DNA from: a virus
DNA: 31,704 nt
Reading direction: 5' to 3' (one strand)
Virus record (IMG/VR): IMGVR_UViG_3300044616_002294
Location: 1 to 31,704 of that record
Below, in pieces: positions 1 to 8,725 of this stretch. The notes below the pieces were generated by a model. That model did no database searches. It saw only the letters and a list, made by a program, of their open reading frames with translations, and had not been told where the DNA came from. Every line of letters starts with the position of its first letter. The stretch's first letter is position 1. The translations under genes and the position numbers were made by a program.

Positions 1-450
1 ATGATGAAGACCACAGGCTCCGTCCCCCCGACGGTGATCGCCGACACCGAGGAAGGCTTCGTTTTCTGCATGCCTTCTGCGCTGGCCGACGATGCTGCCA
101 AGGATCGGTTCGCCGAGGCCGCGAAACTCTTCGCAGTCGCCTACCGGGCACAGGCCCTGGTGATGATCGTGGAGGCGTGGGTGCGGCTGCCCGACTCACG
201 GGGACACCTCGACCCAACCATCCGGCCTTCGGAGGCGGCGGACAGGAAGGAAGTGGTCGCCCTCATGCTGGAGGACGGTTCGGTTTCCGCCACCCGGCTG
301 ATCCCTATCCTGCGTGACAGCAACGAGGCGTTCACGGACTTTGGGGCAGACACCCCGCTTCAAACCGGTGAGGCCGAGGGGCGCTTTTCCAAACTGATGC
401 CCCGCCACAAGCCCAGCGCCGAAGATTGCGCCAAGGCGAAGCGCACCCTG
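1..450 (+). pseudogene. 5' part of a small host gene split by the prophage
   Basis: The frame is open from the first base of the window, so the true start may lie upstream. It encodes about 150 residues that I do not recognise. The open frame physically runs on to 549, but from 451 it would be reading prophage end sequence that contains putative transposase sites. If the prophage and one CCCTG copy are removed, codon 150 (CTG, 448-450) joins in frame to 31084-31137. That gives a 167-residue protein ending in FSIGMNVENRGFDPTMN, with its stop two bases before the ATG of the next gene. This tidy operon-like join is the main reason for calling an interrupted host gene. The function is unknown. 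Confidence 0.55.
446..450. repeat. left copy of 5-bp target-site duplication (CCCTG)
   Basis: CCCTG here is repeated at 31079-31083. Mu-type transposition duplicates 5 bp of target, and joining at this repeat restores a reading frame. A 5-bp match alone could be chance. The support comes from the frame restoration and the near-equal distance to the outermost TTAGAA/TTCTAA core on each side (24 and 25 bp). Confidence 0.5.
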
Positions 451-467
451 GTAACCGGCCTCGCGAG

Positions 468-496
468 TTTAGAAGATTCCACCGACACTTTAGAAA
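468..496 (+). promoter_or_regulatory. putative left-end transposase binding sites (two)
   Basis: Two cores, TTTAGAA at 468-474 and TTTAGAA at 489-495, lie 21 bp apart, about two helical turns. Read on the minus strand, the inner one continues as TTCTAAAGTGTCGGTGG. It matches the right-end motif TTCTAATCTATCCGTGG at 13 of 17 positions. The right-end cores face the opposite way, so the two ends are inverted relative to each other, like the L and R sites bound by MuA. This is inference from repeat position and orientation. Confidence 0.45.
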
Positions 497-549
497 TTCA
501 TGTCCTTGGTGCGGGTGCAGGTGCCTTGCAGGCCGCGTGCATTATCTGA

Positions 550-2508
550 TCACAGATAGACGATGTTGTCCCTTGGCTGCCGTCTGATGCGGCTGGTGAG
601 GGTGCCGAAGTCTGCCCTGGCGGGTGCGCCTAGGTCGATGGTGGTGCGGCCTGACATGATGTCGTGGGAGATGGAGCGGGCGAGGGTCTGCATGGTGGCA
701 GCGGCGGCGACTGTTCCGGCGAGGTTGTATTTCGCGGCTAGGAGGTTGCTGGCGGTGACCTGATCCGCGATGAGGGTGATGGGCCCTTCCCATGGCACCC
801 AGTTCTGGGCGGCTTGGAGTCCGGCGGCGAGTCCGGCGGGGGGGACGAGGAAATCGTAGGTGAACTCGGAGACGAACTCGCCCGCGACGGTGTAGGCCTG
901 CCCGGTTGCCGGTGCCTTGGATGAGGCGACTGCGCCGCCCTTGAGCGTCGCCACCTTGGTTGCTCCGACGTAGGCCGAGATCACCGCACCGTAGCGGACG
1001 CCGTCCTTGATCCAGAAAACCGTGCGCCCCACGTAAGCCCCGTCCGTGGCGGATGCTCCGGATGCGAGCTTCACCGCGCTCGATGTCGTGCCGCTGGCAA
1101 AAGTCCCTGTGTGGGCGGCGGCGGGGACATTGGCGGTGTCGATCAGGTAGATGGGCAGATCGTCGCCCCTCACTTCCTTGATCAGAGCCGTGTAGATCGG
1201 CACGCCGTTGCCCACGCCGAAGCCTGCGGATGAGTTGGTATGCACATCCGGCATGAGCGCGTTCGCAATCGCTTGCCTGCGCTTCGAATTAAACGGCGGC
1301 GAGGAGGTGCTGCCGTTGCCGTCGTGGATAAAGAAATCGTTAACGAACCACCGAACGAGCCCGGCCTCCGCGAGCAGCCAATCCGGCGCGATAGTCTTGC
1401 CGTCGAGTCCAAGCATCACCGCCGTTTTACCGGCAGGGATCGTGGTTTCCACCGACTCGTAGGTGCCGCTACTGACGGCATCTTCGTAGAGCTCCCGCCC
1501 GTTTATCAGTTTCGCCCTGCTCGCCGTGAAGACGTAAGGATCGATGATCCGCCCGGCGTAAACGATGGCATCTGGCCAAGCCGCCGCGAGTTTCATGAGA
1601 GCTGGATCCGAGTTCTGGATCGCCAGAGCCGGGTTTGTCGTCGCGTAGTAAACCGGGATCCGCTCGATGCTTTCCACGGGGAGGAAGTCCACGATCTCCG
1701 GCCCACTGACTGTCACGATCTGGCGTTTTCCGGCGGCGGCGGTTCCTGACGCTTGGCTGGCCCAGGAGGGGAGTCCGGTGGTGGCGTTGCGGGTGATGTA
1801 ATCGAGCCGCGAGTAGGTCACCTCCAGATCGAGGCGGGGGGTGATGTCTTGGTCGATGACCGCGTCCGTGCCGATGGTGTAGGTCGTTGCGGAAAAAGCC
1901 CCGCGCCTGCCGACGTTCAGGATCGGCGTGGCGTCTCCGGTGGTGTCCGAGTAGTCGAACCATGCGACGGCATCCGGCACCCATGCCATGAGCTCGGCCA
2001 AGGCTTGGGCGCAGTTCATTTCCGCGAGGCTCATGTTCGGGGTGTCATACATGGCGGCGACGGTGCCGAGGCGCATGGGTGTGCCGTTGGTGATGGCGCG
2101 GCTGATGAGGGTGGAGACCTTCGTGTTGTGCGCGCCGGTGGGGAAGACGTAGTTGACCCGCTCGGCAGTTACGCCGCCGCCGTCGATCTGGTCGGAGGTA
2201 AGGGGGGTTCTGGTGAGCCACCACCACGCACCTTCTGCGCGGACGGTGATCCTTTTCGATGAGACGCGAGGCTTCGTGACATGCCCGCGGAATTTCCGGA
2301 CACCGTCCAGCCAGAGCTCCACGATCTGCCCGTAATCCGGGACGATGGTGCCCGCTCCAGTGGCATCGAGCGTGGCTGCGCTCCAGGTGAATGAGTCTTC
2401 CGAGAGAGATTGGAAAACGACCTGTGCCGAGTCGATGTTGAGCGTGTGTAGCTCGCGCAATGTGGCATCGAGCGTCCTGCCTGCTTCGCCTTTTATGAAC
2501 CAGCTCAT
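550..2508 (-). CDS. tail hub / baseplate-like protein
   Basis: This 652-residue protein is the last gene of the late operon. Its ATG overlaps the stop of the tape-measure gene by four bases (ATGA, 2505-2508), indicating translational coupling. The first 120 residues (MSWFIKGEAGRTL..., with DYGQIVELWLDGVRKFRGHVTKPR) read like the N-terminal beta-rich part of tail hub or late-control-D-type proteins, where a short barrel is followed by a module that positions the tail tip. The rest is beta-rich and unrecognised. The place right after the tape measure fits a distal tail or hub protein. A second small tail-tip role is possible. I see no peptidoglycan hydrolase motif. Confidence 0.5.
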   Translation of the reverse strand: MSWFIKGEAGRTLDATLRELHTLNIDSAQVVFQSLSEDSFTWSAATLDATGAGTIVPDYGQIVELWLDGVRKFRGHVTKPRVSSKRITVRAEGAWWWLTRTPLTSDQIDGGGVTAERVNYVFPTGAHNTKVSTLISRAITNGTPMRLGTVAAMYDTPNMSLAEMNCAQALAELMAWVPDAVAWFDYSDTTGDATPILNVGRRGAFSATTYTIGTDAVIDQDITPRLDLEVTYSRLDYITRNATTGLPSWASQASGTAAAGKRQIVTVSGPEIVDFLPVESIERIPVYYATTNPALAIQNSDPALMKLAAAWPDAIVYAGRIIDPYVFTASRAKLINGRELYEDAVSSGTYESVETTIPAGKTAVMLGLDGKTIAPDWLLAEAGLVRWFVNDFFIHDGNGSTSSPPFNSKRRQAIANALMPDVHTNSSAGFGVGNGVPIYTALIKEVRGDDLPIYLIDTANVPAAAHTGTFASGTTSSAVKLASGASATDGAYVGRTVFWIKDGVRYGAVISAYVGATKVATLKGGAVASSKAPATGQAYTVAGEFVSEFTYDFLVPPAGLAAGLQAAQNWVPWEGPITLIADQVTASNLLAAKYNLAGTVAAAATMQTLARSISHDIMSGRTTIDLGAPARADFGTLTSRIRRQPRDNIVYL

Positions 2509-4073
2509 CGTCCGGAAAGTTGGTTGACCTGGGCACGCAGGCGGGCTTGTTCCTGTTTTAGGGAGTCGATGCCGCCCGCCATCGAGGAGATGATCGAGTT
2601 CCCCTCAGCCACGATCTGCTGGAAGGACTGCATGTCTGTCTGCACGCCGCTGAGGAGCTGGGAAAGGGCTTGCTGGAAAGCGGTGGTCTCACTGGCGGCG
2701 ATTTTGCCGTCCGCGAGGATGGCATCCGCCCTGGCCTTGGCATCCTGTTGGAGAGCCGTTAGCTCTGATCCGGTGCCGGTGATGCTTTCCACCAGCGCAC
2801 GGCCTTTGTCTGCGGCTTGTTTCTGGATGTCGATCCCGGCGGTGGAGAAGGCCTGATCCACGCCCACCATGATCTCTGCCGTCTTGTTGGTGGCGATCGT
2901 TTCGAGTGCGGCCGCATCGGCTTTGATTTGGTCGAAAGCGTCCTTGGCCTTGATGAGTGAGGTGAAGGCGGCCTGCGCAGACGGACTATCCGCTCCGGCC
3001 TTGGCGTTGGCGCGGGTGAGTTCTGCATCGGCCTGTTGCACCTTTACCCGCGCCTCCTCGATGCCGCGCTGGGCGATGGCGAGATCTTCATTGAGTGCGG
3101 CGATGTCTGCCTGCGCTTGGCGGGCGGTAGCCTGCGCCTGCACCACATTGGGGTCGGCACCGCCTTGGATCGCGGCGGTATCGGAGCTTTGCGCCTGCGC
3201 TTCCTGTAGATCCCTGGCGGATCTTTCCACGCGGATCTTGCGTTCCAGCGCGGCGGTGATGGCGTTCACGGCACCGAGTTCCGCTTCCAGCTTCCCGAGG
3301 CGGATGGTGTTGTCCACCTCGGCATAGAGCTTGGCCTGCTGCTTGGCTTTCTCGATGCCAGCGGCCAAGAGCACGGACTGCTCCGCGCTTCTTTGCAGGT
3401 CATCGAGACCGGCGAGATTCGCGAATCCGGTTGAGACGAAATCCTTGATCGCCTGGAGCGGGTTGGAAACATTCTGGAGCATGTCCACCCAGAGGAAATC
3501 GCCGGGGTTTGTCTCTCGGAGTTTGTCGAGATCGACGCCCGCTTGCTGGAGGTTTCCGAGAAACTCTTGGGTGGCATTGTCCGCCAGCTTGATCGATGCG
3601 AAGACCGCCGCCGCATAGGCTCCGCCGCGTGCCACCGCCGCATCATCCGCCACCGCCGCCTGTCCCTCTGCCTCATTGCGCTGCGCCCTCCTGGCCTTCG
3701 CGTCCTCGACATCCTGCTTTGCCTGTTCGGCGCGATCTTTCTGCGCGGCGGCCAGCGTCTTTTCCTCTTCGGTGAGCTGGCGCGTGGCCTTTGCCTCGTT
3801 TTCCTTGGCGCGGGTGGCAGCCTCGGATTGCCGCTGTGCCTCGGCGGCGGCGGCGCGTCTCTCAGAGGCGGCGCGGCCGTTATCGCCGAAGCCGACCGTC
3901 TCTCCGCCGGGGACTTTTTTGACGGCTTGCTCGGCACGCGCGGCTTCCACGGCGATGCCGCCCATCGCTTGCTTTCCGCTATCGCCTACGTCCTTGATCG
4001 CCTGCGCGGCCTGCTCGGCGGCGGCGAGATCGGCTTCGGTCTTGATTGCGATGGTGATGTCTTTGTCGCTCAT
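2505..4073 (-). CDS. tape measure protein
   Basis: The frame is open further upstream, but the ATG at 4073 (MSDKDITIAIKTEADL) is the sensible start because it lies just after the stop of the preceding gene at 4076. The product is 522 residues, rich in Ala, Glu, Lys and Gln. It has long predicted coiled coils at about residues 60-145 and 230-400, and a short Ala/Val stretch near 150-165. Its composition, length and place between tail tube/fibre genes and the hub gene fit a tape measure that sets tail length. It is short for the family, suggesting a short flexible tail, or that other proteins share the job. Confidence 0.7.
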   Translation of the reverse strand: MSDKDITIAIKTEADLAAAEQAAQAIKDVGDSGKQAMGGIAVEAARAEQAVKKVPGGETVGFGDNGRAASERRAAAAEAQRQSEAATRAKENEAKATRQLTEEEKTLAAAQKDRAEQAKQDVEDAKARRAQRNEAEGQAAVADDAAVARGGAYAAAVFASIKLADNATQEFLGNLQQAGVDLDKLRETNPGDFLWVDMLQNVSNPLQAIKDFVSTGFANLAGLDDLQRSAEQSVLLAAGIEKAKQQAKLYAEVDNTIRLGKLEAELGAVNAITAALERKIRVERSARDLQEAQAQSSDTAAIQGGADPNVVQAQATARQAQADIAALNEDLAIAQRGIEEARVKVQQADAELTRANAKAGADSPSAQAAFTSLIKAKDAFDQIKADAAALETIATNKTAEIMVGVDQAFSTAGIDIQKQAADKGRALVESITGTGSELTALQQDAKARADAILADGKIAASETTAFQQALSQLLSGVQTDMQSFQQIVAEGNSIISSMAGGIDSLKQEQARLRAQVNQLSGR

Positions 4074-4075
4074 GG

Positions 4076-5152
4076 TCAGACGGCGGTGATGGTGGGTGTG
4101 CCGGTGGCGGTCGGAGCTCCGCCAAAGGATGCGGCTGGGAACCATCCCGTGGCACTCGCCGGAGTTGGCACTGATCCTGTGGTCTGGACGGACGCTGCCC
4201 AGACGCTGCCTGCGCTCACGGATGTCTGGTAACGCATCCGCCAGAATCCGATGCCGGTTTCCAGCGGATCCACCCACATGACCTGGATCGTTGGGTAGGT
4301 CACAAAGGGGTTGGCGGAGGTGTAAACTGGCAGCCCGTGTATGTCCGTGCTGGTCTGGTAATAGATGCCAGTGGCGTCCGGGGTGAGCGTGCCGGCTACC
4401 ATCATGCCCGGCACGACCGGAGCCGAGCCATCGCCCGGATCGGATGGGGAGAAGCCAGCGAAGGTGAAATCGCCGGGATTGGCAGGAGCGAAGGCGGGTG
4501 CGTCAAAGTCGCCGGGGTCTGCGGGGGAGAAGGCTGCCGCTTCAAAATCGCCCGGATCGAGGGGGGAGAAAGTGGGTGGTTCAAAATCTCCCGGATCGGC
4601 GGGGTTGTAGGAGGCCGCCTCGAAGTCACCGGGATCTGCCGGGGAGAAAGCGGACGCTTCGAAGTCACCGGGATCGGCGGGCGTGAAGGCCGGAATGGTA
4701 AGCGCGGCCTCCGCCGTGGCGACCTGCGCGATGGAGGCGAAAACTAGGCTGTAGCTTGTCGCCATCTCGGAGCTGCCCTTGACAAGGATTCCCGGCTCCA
4801 CCGATGGCACCAGGCACGCGCTGGCCAGCCAATAGCACTCCGCCACGCCCGCAGCCTCGATCTTGAGCGGTTTCTTTACCAGGCTGCCATGGGAGATGAG
4901 CCGCGTCATGACCGCTTTGCAGAGCGCCGCATGGGTCGTCACAGGCTCCATCCGGTCAAAGGAAACGCTTACCGCCCGGTTGCCCGAGTCCCGCAGGAAC
5001 GGCGCGACTGCATCGAGCAGCGGCACCGTCACCGCACCGCGCGTGCTGCCCCACCGGATCTCGGAGGCGAGGCGGTCATCGATGTCGAGGAGCACCACGG
5101 GCGTCCCGGAGGGGTCATAGGTGAGTCTCCAGCTTGAACGGACGTTGGGCAT
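4076..5152 (-). CDS. virion-associated protein with seven DPGDF repeats
   Basis: The product has 358 residues in three parts. Residues 1-150 form an unrecognised globular domain (MPNVRSSWRLTYDPSGTP...). Residues 156-241 hold seven tandem 13-residue units of consensus FSPADPGDFEAAA. Residues 245-358 are a Gly/Thr/Ser-rich, probably beta-stranded C-terminus (QVMWVDPLETGIGFWRMRY). It sits between the tail fibre and the tape measure, so a tail or tail-tip role is likely. The same repeat is found in the small protein at 7142-7447, on the other side of the fibre gene. I know of no assigned function for this repeat. It could be a spacer, a trimerisation element or a surface-display segment. Confidence 0.65.
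   Translation of the reverse strand: MPNVRSSWRLTYDPSGTPVVLLDIDDRLASEIRWGSTRGAVTVPLLDAVAPFLRDSGNRAVSVSFDRMEPVTTHAALCKAVMTRLISHGSLVKKPLKIEAAGVAECYWLASACLVPSVEPGILVKGSSEMATSYSLVFASIAQVATAEAALTIPAFTPADPGDFEASAFSPADPGDFEAASYNPADPGDFEPPTFSPLDPGDFEAAAFSPADPGDFDAPAFAPANPGDFTFAGFSPSDPGDGSAPVVPGMMVAGTLTPDATGIYYQTSTDIHGLPVYTSANPFVTYPTIQVMWVDPLETGIGFWRMRYQTSVSAGSVWAASVQTTGSVPTPASATGWFPAASFGGAPTATGTPTITAV
4430..4687 (-). repeat. seven tandem 39-bp units encoding the DPGDF repeat
   Basis: Seven consecutive 39-bp units encode F-x-P-A-D-P-G-D-F-E-x-x-x. The Pro-(Asp/Asn)-Pro-Gly-Asp core is conserved in every unit, while the three residues after Glu and the one after Phe vary. The DNA is also similar between units (TCxAAxTCxCCxGGATC on the plus strand), so copy number could change by slippage or recombination. 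Confidence 0.9.
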
Positions 5153-5245
5153 GGCTATTTAGCGGGCGGGGAGGTGGTATCACGCGGGATCGGAGCGCAG
5201 GAGGCGAGGGCTAGGCAGAGGATATCGGTGTGATGATTGATGGTT

Positions 5246-7120
5246 TTAGGTGCCTGTAACAAACCACTGCGAAGCCCCAGCTTGTATGGTTACGCAGCTC
5301 CACTGTGAGGGGAGAGAGTATGTGGTTGCTCCGTTGATCGTTTCTGATCCGTTGCCGTCTAGCGTTACTGCGTTGATAGATGAGTCCGTTTTGATGATCG
5401 TGTAGATGCGGCCAATCGCCGAGGCAATAGATGGCAGGTTGACAGTAACTGCTGCGCTTGTGGCGTTGCATTCCACAAGGCCGGAAAAGCTCGGAGGTGA
5501 TCCCGTTGAAACCATGCCGCTTGTCGTCGATCCCTGATCCGTAAATGTTGGCTCCGCCTCGTCATCGCAGCGGATCAAACCAACCTGCCGCATGTCGATC
5601 GTGCCTTGTCCTGATGCGGTGAACCAAAGCGCCGAAAGCTTCGCCCCACCAGCGACAACAATAACAGGACTGACAAACACGCCGTCAAAGGCTGGGAAAT
5701 CAAGCGGGTTGGCTGCGATCAAATCAACGTCTTGGTTAAGTATCGCCACTCCATTGCTGTTCTGGATAACTGTAATGGTGAAATTCGAGAATCCTGAGCC
5801 TTTTGCTCTCATGATAATTCTGAATTTCATTCCGCCGTAAATGATTGCATTAGGGAAATCCAGTTTTAGTCCTTTGCCGTTTGACCTATTGGAGCCGCCG
5901 ACAACAATCCGCTGCCATTCGCCCTCGGTGTCCGTCACCTTTGAAAAAGTCGTGGTTGCGTTCGTCGCGTCTGTGATCGTGTTGATTGCCCAGGTTGTCG
6001 CAATGTTCCCGCTGTATCCCGTCCCGCTGACAGCTACTGATCCCGTCATGTATGGGTTTCCAGTGAGCCATGGGCCATCGGATGAGTGAGGGATTGCAAA
6101 TGGAGCGTCTGGCAAAATAGGCTCAATGGCTGCCGCGACCTCTTGCCCAAGCAGCAATGCTCCGACCTTGTTTGGGTGGATAAGGTCGCGGTAATACGAT
6201 GCAACAGGTGCGCCAGCGGAACTGAAGACAGATGGATATGCTACCCATGTGATGCCGAGAGTGGCCGCGTCCGCCTGATTGATCGCATTTACCGCATCGG
6301 CAAAAGTTGTGATCGTGGAGTTTGTGTGGGGCAGGATCGCCACCGCGAAGATGTTTTCAGCGGGGATTCCGCCGAGGATCATCTCGTCCCATAATGCCTT
6401 CCGTTTCGCAGCTACCTGCGCGATGGTGTATGTAAAAACATCAGCAACATCATTCGCGCCAGATAACTCAACCACGATGGGGTTCCTGTCCCGCGCCCGA
6501 TTGAGCAAGGCGGAAAGCTGGCTGTTCGAACCCGTTACCGCCTCCACGGCACGGGCGGCAAAGTTGCCCGCCGTGGTGTTACGAATCGCGTTGATGGTTG
6601 CGCCCGATACTCCAAAATGACTGAGCGATGAGCTTTTGCGGCGTAGAAGTGATCGAGTCCTGCCCTTAAGGTGAAAGTTGACCCAATGGATGAAGCCGGA
6701 AGCGTTCATTCGAAGGTAGTTGCCAGAGAAGGAGTCGGCTTGTTCTGTGATGCTGTCACCGATGAAAGCAATGAATCGTGTCTGGTCACGCTGGTTGAAC
6801 CCGTCCTCGATCTGCGCGGCGGCTCCGGCGGGCGTCTCCGCTCCCAGTTCCGCGATCTGCGTGGCGGCGTTGGCGGCGGTTAGGAGGGCGCGGCCTGCGG
6901 CGGTGCTGTCGGAGATCTGACTGGCGGTGACATTCGCACCCCCTACCTCTACCCCATTGACGAAGGCCTTGGTGGCGGTGAAGGCCAGCGGGCTTTCGGT
7001 GCCGTCTCCTTTTAGGAGGGGCTGCGGGGTCTGGCCGTCTGCCGGAAAGTTCCCGGCCGTCTCAAATTGCGCGAGGTTGCGGTAAGTTCCGCGCGGATTT
7101 GTTGTAAGTGGTTTTCCCAT
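5246..7120 (-). CDS. tail fibre/spike with SGNH (GDSL) hydrolase domain
   Basis: The product has 624 residues. Residues 1-110 look like a virion-attachment and collar region. Residues 113-345 are an SGNH hydrolase: block I IGDSIT (nucleophile Ser123), block II Gly near FGVSGATIN (165-176), block III GAND (221-224) and block V DLIH (312-315, Asp/His). This family removes acyl or acetyl groups, so the likely role is deacylating host surface glycan during adsorption. The rest, about 350-624, is beta-rich, as in trimeric fibre tips. The gene is visibly less GC-rich than its neighbours, especially 5300-6800. It is flanked by two genes carrying the same DPGDF repeat. Confidence 0.75.
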   Translation of the reverse strand: MGKPLTTNPRGTYRNLAQFETAGNFPADGQTPQPLLKGDGTESPLAFTATKAFVNGVEVGGANVTASQISDSTAAGRALLTAANAATQIAELGAETPAGAAAQIEDGFNQRDQTRFIAFIGDSITEQADSFSGNYLRMNASGFIHWVNFHLKGRTRSLLRRKSSSLSHFGVSGATINAIRNTTAGNFAARAVEAVTGSNSQLSALLNRARDRNPIVVELSGANDVADVFTYTIAQVAAKRKALWDEMILGGIPAENIFAVAILPHTNSTITTFADAVNAINQADAATLGITWVAYPSVFSSAGAPVASYYRDLIHPNKVGALLLGQEVAAAIEPILPDAPFAIPHSSDGPWLTGNPYMTGSVAVSGTGYSGNIATTWAINTITDATNATTTFSKVTDTEGEWQRIVVGGSNRSNGKGLKLDFPNAIIYGGMKFRIIMRAKGSGFSNFTITVIQNSNGVAILNQDVDLIAANPLDFPAFDGVFVSPVIVVAGGAKLSALWFTASGQGTIDMRQVGLIRCDDEAEPTFTDQGSTTSGMVSTGSPPSFSGLVECNATSAAVTVNLPSIASAIGRIYTIIKTDSSINAVTLDGNGSETINGATTYSLPSQWSCVTIQAGASQWFVTGT

Positions 7121-7141
7121 GGTCGTGTTTGTGTTTTTCGA

Positions 7142-7447
7142 TTAGCGGATGGCTTCCCAGTTCACCGCCTCCCAGTCCACCGGAGGGGTGGCGGGCAGCG
7201 GTATGATTGCTCCAGGGTCAGAGGGTGAAAACGCCGCCGCCTCGAAGTCTCCCGGATCGGCAGGAGAGGAAGCAGCGGCCTCGAAGTCTCCCGGATCGGA
7301 GGGAGAGAAAGCCGATGCCTCCGCCCCACCCGGATCTGCCGGTGCAAACGCCGCTGCTTCGAAGTCCCCCGGATCAGCGGGAGCGAAGCTGGCCTCCGTG
7401 AGATCGCCCGGATTGGCGGGCGCGAAGGTGTAGGATGGCGTAGGCAT
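7142..7447 (-). CDS. small protein made almost wholly of six DPGDF repeats
   Basis: Of 101 residues, 8-80 are six 13-residue units of the DPGDF type, some degenerate (for example DPGGAEASA and DPGAIIPLP). A short tail follows with the duplicated motif DWEAVNWEAI. It lies between the tail tube gene and the SGNH fibre gene in the same transcript. It has no separate globular domain, so it may be a linker, a fibre adaptor, or a partial duplicate of the repeat part of the 358-residue protein at 4076-5152. The function is unknown. Confidence 0.6.
   Translation of the reverse strand: MPTPSYTFAPANPGDLTEASFAPADPGDFEAAAFAPADPGGAEASAFSPSDPGDFEAAASSPADPGDFEAAAFSPSDPGAIIPLPATPPVDWEAVNWEAIR
7208..7426 (-). 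repeat. six tandem 39-bp units encoding the DPGDF repeat
   Basis: These are the same 39-bp unit as at 4430-4687 and in the same orientation, about 2.5 kb away. The two arrays bracket the fibre gene as direct repeats. Confidence 0.88.
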
Positions 7448-7460
7448 CGGCGGAGGGGTG

Positions 7461-8015
7461 TTAGACGATGGCGAGCGGCTCGACGGCTTGGATGGTCGAG
7501 GTGATGATCTCGAACTTCACCGCAGGTTTCGTGGGGTCTTTCGCCCACTTCGGCGCGGCGTCGAGGCGGAGTTTCCCCCAAAGGGCGGCGACGATGCGAT
7601 CCGTGCCATCCTGCCCGCGAAGCTGGAAGTGCAGCCAGCCCTGGACAAAGCGATCCTTCTTCTTGAAAGGAGTGAAAGCGGCATCGTTCACGATGACTGC
7701 ATCTGCACCCCACACCATCCGGTGGATCAGCTCGGAGTGCTCGCGCAGGGAGAGCTTGATGATGTCCTGCAGGACGATCTCCTCGGTGGTGCGGCCATAG
7801 CCACCCGCCGCTTGCGGGCAATCGTCCTCGTAGGTCTCCGTTACCGTCTCCGCGCTGCTATCGAGCACGCAGCCGAGGGATTTCCAAGAGGCTGGGTAAG
7901 TGTCTGCATTCGGGTAAAGCCCGATGCCCACCGTGTTGACGGGGGAGGTGCCGTATGTGGTGCCCTCTGCCGCGAAAGACGCGAACGCGCCGAGTATTAG
8001 TTTTTCAAGTTTCAT
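7461..8015 (-). CDS. major tail tube protein
   Basis: The 184-residue protein starts MKLEKLILGAFASFAAEGTTYGTSP. It has the small, beta-rich, single-domain character of tail tube proteins, with a conserved-looking centre (ETVTETYEDDCPQAAGGYGRTTEE). It is encoded after the tail-terminator-like gene and before the fibre genes, where a tube protein is expected in long-tailed phages. No sheath gene lies next to it, supporting a non-contractile tail. The assignment rests on position and fold-like composition rather than a diagnostic motif. Confidence 0.55.
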   Translation of the reverse strand: MKLEKLILGAFASFAAEGTTYGTSPVNTVGIGLYPNADTYPASWKSLGCVLDSSAETVTETYEDDCPQAAGGYGRTTEEIVLQDIIKLSLREHSELIHRMVWGADAVIVNDAAFTPFKKKDRFVQGWLHFQLRGQDGTDRIVAALWGKLRLDAAPKWAKDPTKPAVKFEIITSTIQAVEPLAIV

Positions 8016-8060
8016 GATTTAGGTCGTGTTTAGAGTTTGGAGTTTTGAGAATCGAATTTT

Positions 8061-8270
8061 TCAGGCGACGCCGAGGATTTCCACCTCGCCGCGTTTTGCG
8101 AAGAGTTCCGCATCTGCCGCCAGGACGTTCACGATCGTGCCGCGCGCGGCGGTAGATCCGGCGATGCTCATGCCGCCTTTGAGGACTTTCACGCGCACAG
8201 CTGCCGGCGTCGGTTGTTCCGCAGCCCTGTCATTTTTTGCGGGCTTCGCCGCTTTGGTTTCTACTCTCAT
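8061..8270 (-). CDS. small tail-region protein (Mu gp38-like position)
   Basis: The product has 69 residues. Its start at 8270 overlaps the preceding stop by four bases (ATGA), which selects this ATG over the longer open frame. The N-terminus is Lys/Ala-rich and likely flexible. It is followed by a small beta domain (VKVLKGGMSIAGSTAARGTIVNVL) typical of small head-tail or tail accessory proteins. The role is not known. Confidence 0.6.
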   Translation of the reverse strand: MRVETKAAKPAKNDRAAEQPTPAAVRVKVLKGGMSIAGSTAARGTIVNVLAADAELFAKRGEVEILGVA

Positions 8271-8725
8271 AGTAATGTTGGTTGGATCAGTCGCACCCGG
8301 CCAGTGACCGGGAAAAAGTAGATATTGAGGCTCTTGTCCGGGATCAGGTCGATGTCCCCGCTCACGCGGAATTCCCAGTCGCAATGTCCGGCGGGATCTG
8401 CCTGCCACTGGTGGATGGCGGGGACAAGCGCCGCCACCAGCTCGTCCGCCGGTTCCTCTCCCTCGCGCATGATCGGCTTTGCGTACACGCTCACCTCATA
8501 GAGCGCGTCCATCACCAGCGGGTTGCCGTCCACCGCTTTCCCACCGACCCATAGCACGGTCACCGCCACGCCCTTGGCCTTCTTCGCCACCGCGCTGGTG
8601 ATCTCGCTGAGGATGTTCTTCTGCCGATCAACGATCACTGTCACGGCATCCGCTCCCGTGCCCATGATCGCCAGGCTGCGGAACCGCGTCGCGATCTCCT
8701 CGGCGCGTGTCAGGAAAGGACTCAT
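8267..8725 (-). CDS. tail terminator / minor tail protein-like
   Basis: The 152-residue protein starts MSPFLTRAEEIATRF and overlaps both neighbours by four bases. An N-terminal helix is followed by alternating strands and a helix containing DELVAALVPAIHQW. This is the general pattern of tail terminator or neck proteins that cap the tail tube. It sits directly after the gpG-like gene and before the tail tube, as expected. No diagnostic residues can be named. Confidence 0.5.
   Translation of the reverse strand: MSPFLTRAEEIATRFRSLAIMGTGADAVTVIVDRQKNILSEITSAVAKKAKGVAVTVLWVGGKAVDGNPLVMDALYEVSVYAKPIMREGEEPADELVAALVPAIHQWQADPAGHCDWEFRVSGDIDLIPDKSLNIYFFPVTGRVRLIQPTLL

Noticed and set aside
451-549. 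Continuation of the left-edge open frame into the prophage
   Set aside because: The last 33 codons would be translated from the prophage end containing the repeated TTTAGAA motif. The frame is open by chance.
543-558. Inverted repeat TATCTG/CAGATA as a terminator of the late operon
   Set aside because: It has only 6-bp AT-rich arms with a 4-nt loop, overlaps the stop codon and has no T-run. It is too weak to annotate.
4430-7426. CRISPR array or diversity-generating retroelement
   Set aside because: The repeats are in-frame coding units without spacers, and no reverse transcriptase or template/variable repeat pair was seen.
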